Assembly: GCF_003815535.1 (NCBI RefSeq)
Contig: NZ_RPFZ01000001.1
Coordinates: 806,001 to 870,000 of the forward strand
Reading direction: 5' to 3'
DNA: 64,000 bases
Origin: Aurantiacibacter spongiae
GTDB taxonomy: Bacteria > Pseudomonadota > Alphaproteobacteria > Sphingomonadales > Sphingomonadaceae
The notes under the pieces were generated by a model. The model was not told the origin of the DNA and searched no databases. It was given only the letters and a program-made list of their open reading frames with translations. Each line of letters begins with the position of its first letter. Positions within the stretch are counted from its first letter, which is position 1. Below, piece by piece: positions 18,372 to 28,070 of this stretch. The position numbers were made by a program, and so were the translations under genes.

Positions 18372-19735
18372 CCGTCGCGGTTCGCCTCCTTCTTCTTGCG
18401 CATGGTATCGTGAAAGCGGTCCGCCCAGCCCGGTTTCACCAGTTGATCCGCGCGGACCATGCGCAGTTCGCCGTCTGCCACGTCGCGGCTGACGGCACTG
18501 CCGGCGGCGACGATGGCATCCGCCCCGATAGAAACGGGCGCGATCAGTGCGGAGTTCGAACCGATGAAGGCGCGCGGGCCGATCGTGGTCTGATGCTTGA
18601 AGTATCCATCGTAATTGCAGGTGATCGTGCCGGCGCCGATATTCGCCCCGGCCCCCACCGTCGCATCACCAAGATACGTGAGGTGATTGGCCTTGGCGCC
18701 TTCCCCCAGGACGGCCTTCTTCATCTCGACGAAGTTGCCGACCTTCGCGCCCGCCTCCATCACCGCACCCGGTCGCAGCCGGGCGTAGGGACCGACTTCG
18801 CAATCCTCTCCCACGCTCGCGCCTTCCAGGTGGCTGAACGCCTTGATCGTCGCGCCGCGCGCGACCTTGACGCCGGGGCCGAAGACGACGTTGGGCTCGA
18901 CCGTCACGTCCTCGGAGAGCTCGGTGTCCCAGCTGAATACGACCGTGCCGGGGGCGCGCAGCGTGACGCCGGCCTCCATCGCGTCGGTCCGCTTGTAGTC
19001 CTGCCATTGCGCTTCGGCGGCGGCCAGTTCGGCCCGGCTGTTGATCCCGGCAACCTCGTCGGCGCCGTCGCAGGTGACGACCGCGCAGTTGCGCCCGTCG
19101 CGAATGGCGATGTTGACGATGTCGGGCAGGTAGTATTCGCCTTGCGCGTTGTTGTCCGAAACGCGGCTCAGCAGGTCGAACAGATCGTCGGAACGGGCCG
19201 CGAGCAGTCCCGAATTGCACAACGCGCAGGCTCGTTCTTCAAGGCTCGCGTCCTTGTATTCGACCATCTTCAAGATCTGGCCCTGCTGCGCGATCACGCG
19301 ACCGTAACGAAGCGGATCGCCGGGTTCGAAGCCAAGGACGACGGCCGCCGGGGCATCGTCGCTGCGCAGCCGATCAATCATCTTGCGCATCGTTTCGGGC
19401 CTCACGAACGGAACGTCGCCGTAAAGCACGATGACGTCGCCTTCGAAGCCGCGCAGCGTCTCCTGCGCCTGCTGCACCGCGTGCCCGGTTCCGAGCTGGG
19501 GTTCCTGCACGGCGAAATCCACCCGGTCGCCCAGCCTCGATGCGAGCTGCTCGCGATACTCGCCCACGACGGCGACCAGGCGTTCGGGCGCCAGTTTTTC
19601 GACGCTGGCGAGGAGATGCTCGATCATCGGTCGGCCGGCGATCTCGTGCAGAACCTTGTGCTTCGCGCTCTTCATCCGCGTGCCCTTGCCCGCGGCTAGA
19701 ATAACGGCGGCGATCGGTCGGTCGGTCTGGCTCAT
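18368..19735 (-). CDS. glmU: Bifunctional UDP-GlcNAc pyrophosphorylase / glucosamine-1-phosphate acetyltransferase
   Basis: Catalyses the last two steps to UDP-GlcNAc. It has 455 residues. The N-terminal nucleotidyltransferase opens with VILAAGKGTRMKSAKHKVLH and contains LYGDVPFV. The C-terminal half is a left-handed beta-helix with hexapeptide repeats (about 255-440), including GNFVEMKKAVLGEGAKANHL and the acetyl-CoA region NIGAGTITCNYDGYFKHQT. A 60-base divergent region separates it from gph. It probably forms one transcript with the 103-residue gene and glmS. Confidence 0.98.
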   Translation of the reverse strand: MSQTDRPIAAVILAAGKGTRMKSAKHKVLHEIAGRPMIEHLLASVEKLAPERLVAVVGEYREQLASRLGDRVDFAVQEPQLGTGHAVQQAQETLRGFEGDVIVLYGDVPFVRPETMRKMIDRLRSDDAPAAVVLGFEPGDPLRYGRVIAQQGQILKMVEYKDASLEERACALCNSGLLAARSDDLFDLLSRVSDNNAQGEYYLPDIVNIAIRDGRNCAVVTCDGADEVAGINSRAELAAAEAQWQDYKRTDAMEAGVTLRAPGTVVFSWDTELSEDVTVEPNVVFGPGVKVARGATIKAFSHLEGASVGEDCEVGPYARLRPGAVMEAGAKVGNFVEMKKAVLGEGAKANHLTYLGDATVGAGANIGAGTITCNYDGYFKHQTTIGPRAFIGSNSALIAPVSIGADAIVAAGSAVSRDVADGELRMVRADQLVKPGWADRFHDTMRKKKEANRDG

Positions 19736-19795
19736 GTTGCGCGCCTTGCCAGCAATTCGTTGCGGTTTCTACATTTACCACCACCTGTGTCCGCG

Positions 19796-20488
19796 ATGAC
19801 CCGCAACGCCACGAGTTTCCCTTTCGACATTGTCCTGTTCGACCTCGACGGCACGCTCGTCGATTCCAACCGCGATCTGGCCCCGGCGGTGAACCATGCG
19901 CTTTCGCTGGAAGATCGGCCACCTGTGCCCGAGGCCGAGGTCCGCAACCTGATCGGCGGGGGAGCTTTCGCCATGCTGGAACGGGCGTTGCAAGCGACCG
20001 GCGGGCCCGTTGCGCAAACAAGGTTCGCGGAACTCGGCGCCGAACTGCTGGCGCATTACCGGGCGCATATTGCCGATAATACCGTGCCCTTCGAGGGCGT
20101 CACGGCTGCCCTTGATCGGCTCGCACAGCTCGGCTGCAAACTGGCGGTCTGCACCAACAAGGCGGAGGAACCAGCGCGCGACCTGCTGGCGAAGCTCGAC
20201 CTGGCCGGGCGCTTCGACGCAATCTACGGTGGTGACACGCTCGGCCCCGGGAACGCCAAGCCGGACCCTGCGATGCTCTACGCCGCCATTGCCGATTGCG
20301 GCGGCGGACGCGCGGCGATGGTGGGCGATTCCACCTACGACGTGCGCGCGGCCCGCAATGCGAACATCCCGGCCATCACCTTTCGTTACGGCTATCACGA
20401 TGTGCCGGTCGAGGAACTGGGCGGCGATGCCATGATTGACCATTGGAACGAACTGCTGCCCACGCTGGAAGGTGTATTGACTTCGTAA
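19796..20488 (+). CDS. gph: HAD-superfamily phosphatase, phosphoglycolate phosphatase type
   Basis: 230 residues. HAD motif I is FDIVLFDLDGTLVDSN near the start, motif II is in AVCTNKAEE, a Lys stands in GNAKPDPAM, and motif IV is MVGDSTYDVRAARNA. A helical cap (about residues 30-95) places it in the Gph-like subgroup, which removes phosphate from 2-phosphoglycolate formed in DNA repair. The ATG at 19796 fits the domain start; an upstream in-frame TTG would add an unconserved stretch. Exact substrate specificity cannot be read. Confidence 0.87.
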   Translation: MTRNATSFPFDIVLFDLDGTLVDSNRDLAPAVNHALSLEDRPPVPEAEVRNLIGGGAFAMLERALQATGGPVAQTRFAELGAELLAHYRAHIADNTVPFEGVTAALDRLAQLGCKLAVCTNKAEEPARDLLAKLDLAGRFDAIYGGDTLGPGNAKPDPAMLYAAIADCGGGRAAMVGDSTYDVRAARNANIPAITFRYGYHDVPVEELGGDAMIDHWNELLPTLEGVLTS

Positions 20489-20536
20489 AACAGCGGCGTA
20501 GGCTTTTCCCGGGACGATGCTGGAACGGGGCATGCC

Positions 20537-21592
20537 ATGTACAGCGAACAGGATCTGCACGATGCGGTTGCAGCGGGCGTGATCACCGAGGAAGCGGCAA
20601 CCGCGCTTCGCACGCACGTCGCGCGGATGCGCCGGATGCCGACGACGGACGAGGAGAATTTCCGCCTCGTCAATTCCTTCAACGACATCTTCGTCACCAT
20701 CGCGGCGGTACTCCTGGTGGTGGCCATGGCGGGTATCGGCAACGCCGTAGCGCCGGGCGTTGCGGGGGTGCTGGTGGCCATGGCTGCCTGGATGATGAGC
20801 GAATTCTTTACCCGCCGCCGCCGCATGGCGTTGCCGTCGATCGTATTGTTACTCGCCTTCGTCGGCGGCGTTGTCGCGGTTCCGGTGGAAATCATGGTGT
20901 CCGGTGCGGACAATCTGTCGGAACAGGCGATGACAGCGGTCATCTCGGGAAGCTTCGTCGCCGGAGCGGTGGCCGCCTGGCTGCACTGGCGCCGCTTCAT
21001 GGTTCCGATCACCCTGGCCGCCCTGTGCGCCACTACGGCCGGAGCCGTCATCACGCTTATCGTCGCAGCCTTCGATCTCACCGAAAGCGAGCCGGAAACT
21101 GTCGTCCTGCCGCTGGTCTTTATCGCTGGTCTGATAGTCTTCGCCATCGCGATGCGCTGGGACACGAGCGATCGGGCCCGCGCCACGCGCCGCTCCGACG
21201 TCGCCTTCTGGCTGCATCTGCTGGCAGCACCGATGATCGCCCATCCGCTGTTCCACGGTCTTGGCATTACCGATGGCGCTACGGTCGGCCTCGGCGGCAT
21301 CCTCGCCGTGCTGGCGGTCTATGTCGGCTTCGGATTTGTCGCTCTTGCGGTAGATCGGCGAGCACTGCTGGTCTCGGCGCTCGCCTACGTGCTGTTCGCG
21401 CTGGCAAGCCTGTTCGATACCTACGGCATGGTGGAACTGAGCGTGGCGCTGACGGCGCTGGTCATCGGCTCTGCCTTGCTGACACTGTCGGCGTTCTGGG
21501 CAGGAATTCGCGCTTCGGTCGTCAGGAAATTGCCGGTTGCCCTGCGCGACCGTCTGCCGCTTGCCGGTTTCGGCGAACCGGTCGCGGCCTGA
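20537..21592 (+). CDS. Polytopic membrane protein, DUF2157-like
   Basis: 351 residues with a soluble N-terminus of about 50 residues (YSEQDLHDAVAAGVITEEAA is a helix-turn typical of DUF2157 N-termini) and then roughly nine to ten hydrophobic helices. Charged linkers (FFTRRRRMAL, DTSDRARATRRSD) fit cytoplasmic loops. No catalytic motif is seen and function is unknown. The gene lies 48 bases after gph and is convergent with DUF2794. Confidence 0.75.
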   Translation: MYSEQDLHDAVAAGVITEEAATALRTHVARMRRMPTTDEENFRLVNSFNDIFVTIAAVLLVVAMAGIGNAVAPGVAGVLVAMAAWMMSEFFTRRRRMALPSIVLLLAFVGGVVAVPVEIMVSGADNLSEQAMTAVISGSFVAGAVAAWLHWRRFMVPITLAALCATTAGAVITLIVAAFDLTESEPETVVLPLVFIAGLIVFAIAMRWDTSDRARATRRSDVAFWLHLLAAPMIAHPLFHGLGITDGATVGLGGILAVLAVYVGFGFVALAVDRRALLVSALAYVLFALASLFDTYGMVELSVALTALVIGSALLTLSAFWAGIRASVVRKLPVALRDRLPLAGFGEPVAA

Positions 21593-21617
21593 AAGCGGGG
21601 CGCGGGAGGGAGCTCTT

Positions 21618-21980
21618 CTACCCGTCCACCGCCTTCAGTAGCCGGCGCTCCACCGGTGCAAGCACGTTCGCCAGTTCGTGTCCTCGCTTGAGCACCTGTC
21701 CAGCCTCGCCGAACAGTGCCCACATACCTTGCCTCTGATGCAGCGCAGGGCGTTTCTCCAGCCGCATCTGCGGCACCTCCGCAGTGCGGCGGAAGGCTGC
21801 GAACGTGGCGCAGTCGCGGGTAAAATCCATCGCGTAGTCGCGCCACTCCCCGGCAGCGACCATGCGGCCGTAAAGGTCGAGGATACGCGTCAGTTCGCGC
21901 CGGTCGAAGCCCACCTGGTCGGCCGGACGCCGCCCCGGAAAGGCAACGATGTTGGAGCCGGACGCAAGAATGCGAGCCAT
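21618..21980 (-). CDS. DUF2794 family protein
   Basis: 120 residues, soluble. The family signature is clear: VGFDRRELTRILDLYGRMVA, AGEWRDYAMDF, FRRTAEVPQMRLEKRP and LKRGHELANVL. Function is unknown; the family is alphaproteobacterial. The ATG at 21980 shares one base with the cysE stop (TGATG), which fixes the start and argues for coupled translation; the longer in-frame version would lie inside cysE and is not plausible. Confidence 0.9.
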   Translation of the reverse strand: MARILASGSNIVAFPGRRPADQVGFDRRELTRILDLYGRMVAAGEWRDYAMDFTRDCATFAAFRRTAEVPQMRLEKRPALHQRQGMWALFGEAGQVLKRGHELANVLAPVERRLLKAVDG

Positions 21981-22678
21981 CAGCGCTTCGTGCCGCTCTG
22001 GCGTTTGGGCGCAGTACTCAGCAACTTGCGCATTTCCGACAGTTCGTCTCGCAGGGTGGCGACCTCCGCTTCGAGCGACTGAACGCGCTCGGTCGGGGCA
22101 GGTTCGCACGGTTCCTCGCACGGCGTGCCGTAGGGAATGAATTCTCGCAGCCATGTCTCGGCTGGCACCAGTGTCGATCGGGCCTTGAGCCCGATCATGG
22201 TCGCGCCGTCCGGCACGTCGTCCAGAACGACGGCGTTCGCGCCCACGCGCGCCCGTTCACCAACCACGATCGGTCCGATGATCTGGGCGCCCGAACCGAT
22301 GATGACGTTGTCCTTCAGCGTCGGATGTCGCTTGCCCCCCTCGCCGTTGGCGGGATTTGTCCCGCCGAGGGTAACGCACTGGTAGATGGTGACGTTGTCG
22401 CCGATTTCCGCGGTTTCGCCGATCACGGTAAACCCGTGGTCGAGGAAGAAGTTACGCCCGATATTCGCACCGGGATGGATATCGATCGCGGTCAGCCAGC
22501 GGCTCAGATGATTGACGAACCGGGCCAGGAAGAACAGGTCCGCCTCGAACAGCCAGTGCGCGACACGGTGCATTCCCAGTGCCAGGACGCCCGGATAGAG
22601 CAGGATCTCCCAGCGCGAACGCGGCGCCGGATCGCGTGCGCGAACCGAGTCGAGATAGGCGATCAGCCGGTCGAACAT
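21980..22678 (-). CDS. cysE: Serine O-acetyltransferase
   Basis: Transfers acetyl from acetyl-CoA to serine, the first step of cysteine synthesis. 232 residues of the short EpsC/CysE type. Hexapeptide beta-helix repeats occupy about residues 65-165: IDIHPGANIGRNFFLDHG with the active His, VIGETAEIGDNVTIYQCVTLGG, KRHPTLKDNVIIGSGAQIIG and VGANAVVLDDVPDGA. A charged C-terminal helix (about 195-222, RVQSLEAEVATLRDELSEM) may form a coiled coil, which is an extra compared with minimal EpsC enzymes. It lies 30 bases downstream of hdaA. Confidence 0.95.
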   Translation of the reverse strand: MFDRLIAYLDSVRARDPAPRSRWEILLYPGVLALGMHRVAHWLFEADLFFLARFVNHLSRWLTAIDIHPGANIGRNFFLDHGFTVIGETAEIGDNVTIYQCVTLGGTNPANGEGGKRHPTLKDNVIIGSGAQIIGPIVVGERARVGANAVVLDDVPDGATMIGLKARSTLVPAETWLREFIPYGTPCEEPCEPAPTERVQSLEAEVATLRDELSEMRKLLSTAPKRQSGTKR

Positions 22679-22708
22679 CGTGCGAGTCAGTTTCCCACTA
22701 AAGCCATG

Positions 22709-23314
22709 TCAAAGCAAGCGCGGCTCCTGCGGGCCGTGAAGCGAATCGAGCGCAGCGCGCCAAATCCCGAGAGAAGGTGGTGCCTTTCTTTCCAGACTCA
22801 AGCGGTCGATTTCAGCCACCAGGCGCTCGAGATCCGCCTGCGCCCGGCTAGCCCGGGGGACGAGGTAGTCCGCCGCATCGGCGCGCAGCGGCAGTCCGCG
22901 CTCTTCGGCCAGCGACAGGAGAAGTTCCCGCGCCATCTCGTCGTCCGGCAGGCCGATGTCCAGTTGCAGCGCAGCACCCAGGCGTGATCGCAGATCCGGC
23001 AGGTTGATGCTCCAAGGGGGTTCTCCGCCGACGATCAGCAGGTATGTCCCATCCTCTTGCGCGCGGTTCCAGCGATGGAACAGGTCGGCCTCGTCCATGC
23101 GCTGCGCGTCGTCGATCGCCTGTCCCTTGCCGCCCTGTGCGAACCAGCGCGCGAACAGCGACTTGCCCGACCGCCGCGGCCCGGTGAGCACGGCAGTACC
23201 GAACGGCCAGGTTTCCGGCACGGCGAGGGCTTCGGCGACCTGCCCGTTGGCCTGGCCGAGAACGATGCGACGCGGACCGCCGCCGCTGGTCAGGGGGAGC
23301 GCGAACTGACTCAT
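22709..23314 (-). CDS. hdaA: HdaA/DnaA-like AAA+ protein, regulator of replication initiation
   Basis: 201 residues. Resembles the AAA+ half of DnaA and alphaproteobacterial HdaA, which with the beta clamp promotes ATP hydrolysis by DnaA. An N-terminal MSQFALPL matches the clamp-binding motif position (QFxLPL). A Walker-A-like stretch GPRRSGKSLFARWF is followed by the degenerate Walker B region AIDDAQRMD, and a sensor-II-like arginine lies in the C-terminal lid. There is no DNA-binding domain IV, which separates it from DnaA. It is followed by cysE in the same direction. Confidence 0.9.
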   Translation of the reverse strand: MSQFALPLTSGGGPRRIVLGQANGQVAEALAVPETWPFGTAVLTGPRRSGKSLFARWFAQGGKGQAIDDAQRMDEADLFHRWNRAQEDGTYLLIVGGEPPWSINLPDLRSRLGAALQLDIGLPDDEMARELLLSLAEERGLPLRADAADYLVPRASRAQADLERLVAEIDRLSLERKAPPSLGIWRAALDSLHGPQEPRLL

Positions 23315-23338
23315 GGCGAACCGACCGCCACGCCAGAC

Positions 23339-24643
23339 CTAGCGTGAAATGCCGAGACCGCCCGGACCCTCGCTCACCGCCCAGCCGCGCGAGCGCAGCG
23401 CCGCGGCGAGCGCCGACTGGTCGCCGGCGAAGCGCACGCTGAAGACCGAATTGCCGCCGACATCCGTGGAGGAGGCCGAGAGGCCGCGAACGCCTGGCGT
23501 GCCGCGCAGGAGGCTTTGCGCGTTGTCGAGCGCACCCTGGGAAGGCGTCGCTACCTGTACGACGATGCTGGTAACGGGCGCGGCGGGAGTGGGCGTGGCT
23601 TCGGGTTCGGGAAGGCTGATTTCGGGTTCATCGGCTTCTTGCTGCTGACGCGCGCGATCCGCCTCCTCTCGCGCTCGCGCGGCGCGCTCTTCCGCCTCCG
23701 CTCGCTCAGCTTCCGCGAGCAAGGCGCGCACCTCGTCGCTGACCTCGACATTGTCGAGCGTGAGCGAAGGGTCGGGCGCCAGAGTACCCTGAGCCAGCGC
23801 GCGGGAGAAGATCTGGTCGAAACGGCGGACGGCCTGGCGCAGCATGGCCGGGAGCTGTTCGGCACTATCCGCACGCAGGGTAAAACTGTCGAGATAGGTA
23901 TCATCAGGTCCGTGACGGGCGGTGAAGCGTCCCTCCACCGGGCCACCCGGCCACTGCCAGGTCAGGTGAGCGATCGGAACCAGGATGTCCGCCGCACCGA
24001 ACTGGTCGAGTATGGAATTCCACCACGCCCGGCTGCGGCGCCCTGTCTGGCCGTAAGTCAGTAGCAGTGATTCGCCGCCCATGCCGGAGGGGCGGACATA
24101 ATCCACACTGCTGGATCCGAACTGGTATTCGGCCCAGGCGCGCTGCCACGGATTGCGCACTTCGAACATGGTCTGCGTGCCGCCGGTAATCATCACCGGC
24201 AAGGTCAGCATGGGCGCGGAGCGGGATCGCTCGCCCCCTGCCCCCAGAAGCGATCCGGCGCGCGAGCGATCGAATATCACTCCGAGTGTCGCGACGTAGC
24301 GGCGCGGACCGAGGCTCTCCTTTTCCACGACGATCGCCGAAACCAGTGATTCGAGCCGCGAATCGGGCAGGTCCGGTCCGCCGATCTTCTTCCAGGCGAG
24401 CCGCTGCGCTTCCAGCCAGCCGTTCTGCCGCGCCTCTTCCGGCGTGTCCCCCGTGGTATCGACCTCGATGCCACCCACGTTTATATCCGTGCTGCTGGCG
24501 ACGGGGGCGATGCCCCGCTCCCCCGAAACCTGCGCCGTCAGCGACTGGAACGCCAGCGCCGCAAGCGCCGCGAAGACCAGAACGAGGACGAGGGCGGAAA
24601 GGCTGCCGGTCGTCCGGATGGGGGGGATCGAGAGAGTTCGCAT
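23339..24643 (-). CDS. Membrane-anchored conserved protein upstream of hdaA (DUF2066-like)
   Basis: 434 residues. One N-terminal membrane helix or uncleaved signal (about residues 13-35), then an exported region with [20 protein letters not shown] and [14 protein letters not shown], resembling DUF2066 proteins that sit beside hda and purM in other proteobacteria. An acidic/charged helix (about 335-368, [20 protein letters not shown]) and a Pro-rich linker lead to a C-terminal domain of about 70 residues. The ATG at 24643 is chosen because the hydrophobic helix begins soon after; the longer in-frame extension is Arg-rich and overlaps the promoter of purM. Function unknown. Confidence 0.75.
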   Translation of the reverse strand: MRTLSIPPIRTTGSLSALVLVLVFAALAALAFQSLTAQVSGERGIAPVASSTDINVGGIEVDTTGDTPEEARQNGWLEAQRLAWKKIGGPDLPDSRLESLVSAIVVEKESLGPRRYVATLGVIFDRSRAGSLLGAGGERSRSAPMLTLPVMITGGTQTMFEVRNPWQRAWAEYQFGSSSVDYVRPSGMGGESLLLTYGQTGRRSRAWWNSILDQFGAADILVPIAHLTWQWPGGPVEGRFTARHGPDDTYLDSFTLRADSAEQLPAMLRQAVRRFDQIFSRALAQGTLAPDPSLTLDNVEVSDEVRALLAEAERAEAEERAARAREEADRARQQQEADEPEISLPEPEATPTPAAPVTSIVVQVATPSQGALDNAQSLLRGTPGVRGLSASSTDVGGNSVFSVRFAGDQSALAAALRSRGWAVSEGPGGLGISR

Positions 24644-24714
24644 GGGGGAAAGTGAGCGCCTTTTGCCCAAAGGCGAGTAGAAATCCAAGCGCGAAACGGT
24701 ATGGCGGTGACGCA

Positions 24715-25812
24715 ATGTCCGGAAAGCCAACCTCCTATACCTACGAACAGGCCGGCGTCTCGATCGACGCCGGCAACGCCCTCGTGCGGGCGATCGGCCC
24801 TTTGGCAAAGGCCACGCGCCGCCCGGGCGCCGACGGAGAGATCGGCGGGTTCGGCGGGTTCTTCGATCCGAAGGCCGCCGGATATGTCGATCCGCTCCTC
24901 GTCGCCGCGAACGACGGCGTGGGAACCAAGCTGAAGCTCGCCATCGAGCACGATCGACACGACAGCGTCGGCATCGACCTTGTCGCCATGTGCGTGAACG
25001 ACCTGATCGTGCAGGGCGCCGAACCGCTGTTCTTCCTAGATTACTTCGCCACCGGGAAGCTGGAGACGGGCGTCGCCGAGCGTGTCATCGCCGGTATCGC
25101 CGAGGGCTGCAAACAGGCAGGCTGTGCGCTGATCGGCGGGGAAACCGCAGAGATGCCCGGCATGTATGCCGGCGGAGACTACGACCTTGCAGGCTTTTGC
25201 GTGGGCGCGGTTGAACGCGGGGAACAGCTGACCGGAAGCCGGGTCGAACCGGGCCAGGTACTGCTGGGCCTCGCCAGCTCGGGTGTTCATTCCAACGGTT
25301 TCTCCCTGGTGCGGCGGCTGGCGGCGGACAAGGGGTGGCGTCTCGATCGCCCCGCTCCGTTCGAACACGAACGCCTGCTCGTCGATCTGCTGATCGAACC
25401 AACGCGCATCTACGTGAAGAGTCTGCTTCCCGCCATTCGTGCAGGCCATATCGCAGCGCTGGCGCATATCACCGGCGGCGGCCTGCTGGAAAACATTCCG
25501 CGGGTTCTGCCGGAAGGCGCTCGGGCGGTCGTCGATGCCGATGCGTGGGCGCTGACCCCGCTGATGGGGTTTCTCCAGGGACAGGGCAATATCGAACCCG
25601 CGGAAATGGCGCGCACGTTCAACTGCGGTATCGGCATGGTCCTGGCGGTTGACGAGAGCGCTGCGACATCGCTCGCGGGGAAGCTGGCAGAAGCAGGCGA
25701 GACGGTGATGCGCATTGGCCAGATCGAGGCTGGCAGGCGCGGTTGCACGGTACGCGGATCGCAGGGCACGTGGAGCGGCAGGGCAGCGTGGGAAGCCAGG
25801 CACGATGGCTGA
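24715..25812 (+). CDS. purM: Phosphoribosylformylglycinamidine cyclo-ligase (AIR synthetase)
   Basis: Closes the imidazole ring of AIR from FGAM with ATP. 365 residues. [65 protein letters not shown] and [16 protein letters not shown] are the PurM signatures in order. The ATG at 24715 begins directly before the conserved region. Its last eight bases overlap purN, which implies coupled translation. Confidence 0.97.
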   Translation: MSGKPTSYTYEQAGVSIDAGNALVRAIGPLAKATRRPGADGEIGGFGGFFDPKAAGYVDPLLVAANDGVGTKLKLAIEHDRHDSVGIDLVAMCVNDLIVQGAEPLFFLDYFATGKLETGVAERVIAGIAEGCKQAGCALIGGETAEMPGMYAGGDYDLAGFCVGAVERGEQLTGSRVEPGQVLLGLASSGVHSNGFSLVRRLAADKGWRLDRPAPFEHERLLVDLLIEPTRIYVKSLLPAIRAGHIAALAHITGGGLLENIPRVLPEGARAVVDADAWALTPLMGFLQGQGNIEPAEMARTFNCGIGMVLAVDESAATSLAGKLAEAGETVMRIGQIEAGRRGCTVRGSQGTWSGRAAWEARHDG

Positions 25813-26806
25813 CACCCCCGCGCGCAAGGCGTCCGGAAAGGCAAAGGTCGCCTGCCTGCTATCGGGCAACGGAACCACGATGTCGGCCCTGCTGTTCCAG
25901 TCCCGCCTGCCGGGCTGTCCCTACGAAATCGTCCTGGTCGCCAGCAACAATGTTGATGCGCCCGGCCTGAAGATCGCGGCGGCCGAGGGCGTTCCCACCT
26001 TTGCCCATTCGCACCGCGGCATGGACCGCCGCGAGCACGAGCAGATCATGGACGAGGCCCTGCGCCGATCCGGTGCCCGATATTTGGCCCTGTGCGGCTA
26101 CATGCGGATCCTGACGGGCGAGTTCGTCTCCGGCTGGGAGGGGCGGATGGTCAACACGCATCCGTCGCTGTTGCCGAAATACAAGGGTCTCGACACCCAT
26201 GCCCGTGCCATCGCGGCGGGCGACCGTCATGGCGGCTGCTCCGTTCATGTCGTCACGCCGGAACTCGATGGTGGACCGGTGCTGGGGCAGATGCCCGTTG
26301 CAATTCTTCCCTCGGACACCGCCGAAAGCCTCGCGGCTCGCGTCATTCTCGCCGAATATCAGCTCTACCCACGCATGCTTTCACGCTATGTCGGCCGCCA
26401 TCGCGATCCCGACTGGCTGCTGGGGCGGGTGCGCGATCTCGCGATGGCCCTGCCCCGGGTCGAGGAACGCGAGAGCCACGGCGCCCCCGGATGGCGCATA
26501 GGCGGCTCCAGCGGCAAGTATTTCGCCCACTTCAACGACCGTCATCATGGCAGCGACAAGGTGGCGTTACTGGTGAAGACGAGCGGCCCGGACGAGCTCT
26601 CCTCCCTCGTCGAACGCGATCCCGAAACCTATTTCAAACCCGCCTATTACGGCGCGGCGGGATGGGTCGGGATAATTCTGGACCGTTCGGGCGTTGACTG
26701 GGACCATGTGGGCAATTGGATCGAAAGAAGCTGGCGGCAGGTCGCGCCGCAACGTCTGGCACAAGGCCATCCGCCGTCCCTTAACGCCATTGCCGACGAA
26801 TTCTGA
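25805..26806 (+). CDS. purN: GAR formyltransferase PurN fused to a C-terminal MmcQ/YjbR domain
   Basis: 333 residues. Residues about 13-198 are PurN, with [49 protein letters not shown] and the catalytic Asp in [14 protein letters not shown]. PurN is normally about 190-215 residues, so roughly 130 extra residues follow. They match the MmcQ/YjbR (DUF419, CyaY-like fold) family: [57 protein letters not shown] and [11 protein letters not shown]. The frame is continuous, so this is a true fusion rather than a missed stop. The added domain has no settled function; DNA- or nucleotide-binding is only a guess. Confidence 0.93.
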   Translation: MADTPARKASGKAKVACLLSGNGTTMSALLFQSRLPGCPYEIVLVASNNVDAPGLKIAAAEGVPTFAHSHRGMDRREHEQIMDEALRRSGARYLALCGYMRILTGEFVSGWEGRMVNTHPSLLPKYKGLDTHARAIAAGDRHGGCSVHVVTPELDGGPVLGQMPVAILPSDTAESLAARVILAEYQLYPRMLSRYVGRHRDPDWLLGRVRDLAMALPRVEERESHGAPGWRIGGSSGKYFAHFNDRHHGSDKVALLVKTSGPDELSSLVERDPETYFKPAYYGAAGWVGIILDRSGVDWDHVGNWIERSWRQVAPQRLAQGHPPSLNAIADEF

Positions 26807-26809
26807 CGC

Positions 26810-28012
26810 ATGACGCTTCCGCCTCGCCCGCATCCAGCCGCGCGATCGCCTCGCGTGGACAAGGCGAATGACTGGCTGGAATCGCTCTGGCGCAGGGGAT
26901 GGTGCGAACGGCCTTCGCTCGATCCGGACGCCCTGTGGTCAAAGGCGTTGCGCGATGCACCGGCCAGCGGCGAAGCAGCCGGTCGCAGCGCAGACGACAC
27001 GGCCGATTTTCGGCTCCGCCTCGAACGTCTCGCCTGCTCGCTGACCACGGAAGCGCGGCTCAATCCGCTCGGCCGGACGATCGCCCATGGCCAGCTGACC
27101 CGCGTGATCCGGCAGCGCCTGCTGCTCGGAGCCTTGTGGGCCGATCGTCCGGAAATACTGGAGGGTCAGCTGACCGCCCCGATCATCGTCGTCGGCCAGA
27201 TGCGATCGGGTACGACGCGCATTCACCGTCTGCTGGCTGCCGACCCGGCCCACGCCGCAACCCGGTTCTGCGATAGCTGGCATCCGGTTCCCGCCTGGCC
27301 GGACACGCGCCCCGCCTGGTCCGCGCTGTCGCTGCTGGTGGCCCGCTGGCTCGATCCCTGGATTGATTCGATCCACCCCTTCGGCACAACTCGGGCGGAT
27401 GAGGAACTTGGCTGGCTGGCGGCAGCGCTCGATCATTGCGCCTACGAGACGCAATGGCGCGTGCCCGGGTTCACCGCTTTCAGCGAAGCGCGCGATGCGA
27501 CTCCCGTCTACCGCGAATTCGAGCGTATCCTGAGGACCGACGCGCATTTCCACGGCAACAGCGACAGGCCGCGCGTGCTCAAGGTGCCGCAGTTTGCGGA
27601 AGACCTGCCCGCCTTGCTTGCCCGCTTTCCGGAATCGCGCGTCGTGCGGACCGGCCGGGATGCCGACGATACCGCAGGCAGCAGCGCATCGCTCGTCGCC
27701 AACCAGATGACGATCCAGTCCGACAACGTGGATTGCGACTGGATTGCGTCGGAGGTGCGACGCAAGATCGCCCTGCGCGAACAGCGGATGGACGACGCGC
27801 TGAACGATTTCGGCGGCCCGTTCGCCCTCGCCAACTTCCAGTCCCTCAACGAAGACTGGGAAGCGGAAATCCGCCGGATCTATACCGCTGCGAAGCTGGT
27901 CCTGACCCCGGCGGCACTTGAAGCCATGCAGGCCGAGACGGGACGATCATCCGAAGCGCCCCACCGGCAGCACGGTGCCGCTTGGCGCAAGTTCGCCGGA
28001 GCGCAGGCCTGA
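26810..28012 (+). CDS. Sulfotransferase-family protein following purN
   Basis: 400 residues. A PAPS-binding loop IIVVGQMRSGTTRIHRLLA (about residues 124-142) places it in the Sulfotransfer_3-type group, with a later RVLKVPQFAEDLPALLARFP and VVRTGRDADD resembling the 3'-phosphate-binding region. The N-terminal 110 residues are helical and lack a signal peptide, so it is cytosolic. It starts three bases after purN, so it is probably on the purM-purN transcript, an odd place for it. Acceptor unknown. Distinct from the sulfotransferase of the lasso cluster (56071-56940). Confidence 0.8.
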   Translation: MTLPPRPHPAARSPRVDKANDWLESLWRRGWCERPSLDPDALWSKALRDAPASGEAAGRSADDTADFRLRLERLACSLTTEARLNPLGRTIAHGQLTRVIRQRLLLGALWADRPEILEGQLTAPIIVVGQMRSGTTRIHRLLAADPAHAATRFCDSWHPVPAWPDTRPAWSALSLLVARWLDPWIDSIHPFGTTRADEELGWLAAALDHCAYETQWRVPGFTAFSEARDATPVYREFERILRTDAHFHGNSDRPRVLKVPQFAEDLPALLARFPESRVVRTGRDADDTAGSSASLVANQMTIQSDNVDCDWIASEVRRKIALREQRMDDALNDFGGPFALANFQSLNEDWEAEIRRIYTAAKLVLTPAALEAMQAETGRSSEAPHRQHGAAWRKFAGAQA

Positions 28013-28016
28013 CACG

Positions 28017-28043
28017 AAAAGAGCCCGATCAGTCGACCGGGCC
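28017..28043 (-). terminator. Rho-independent terminator of the ndk transcript
   Basis: On the minus strand, GCCCG and CGGGC form a stem (28038-28042 with 28023-28027), followed by TCTTTTC. It lies 28 bases after the ndk stop and just past the convergent sulfotransferase stop. Confidence 0.6.
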
Positions 28044-28070
28044 CTCGCGATAACAGCAATACGGCCGTCG

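Noticed and set aside
25805-26806. Frameshift or missed stop joining purN to a separate gene
   Set aside because: The frame is continuous with no internal start context, and the next gene begins three bases after the fused stop.
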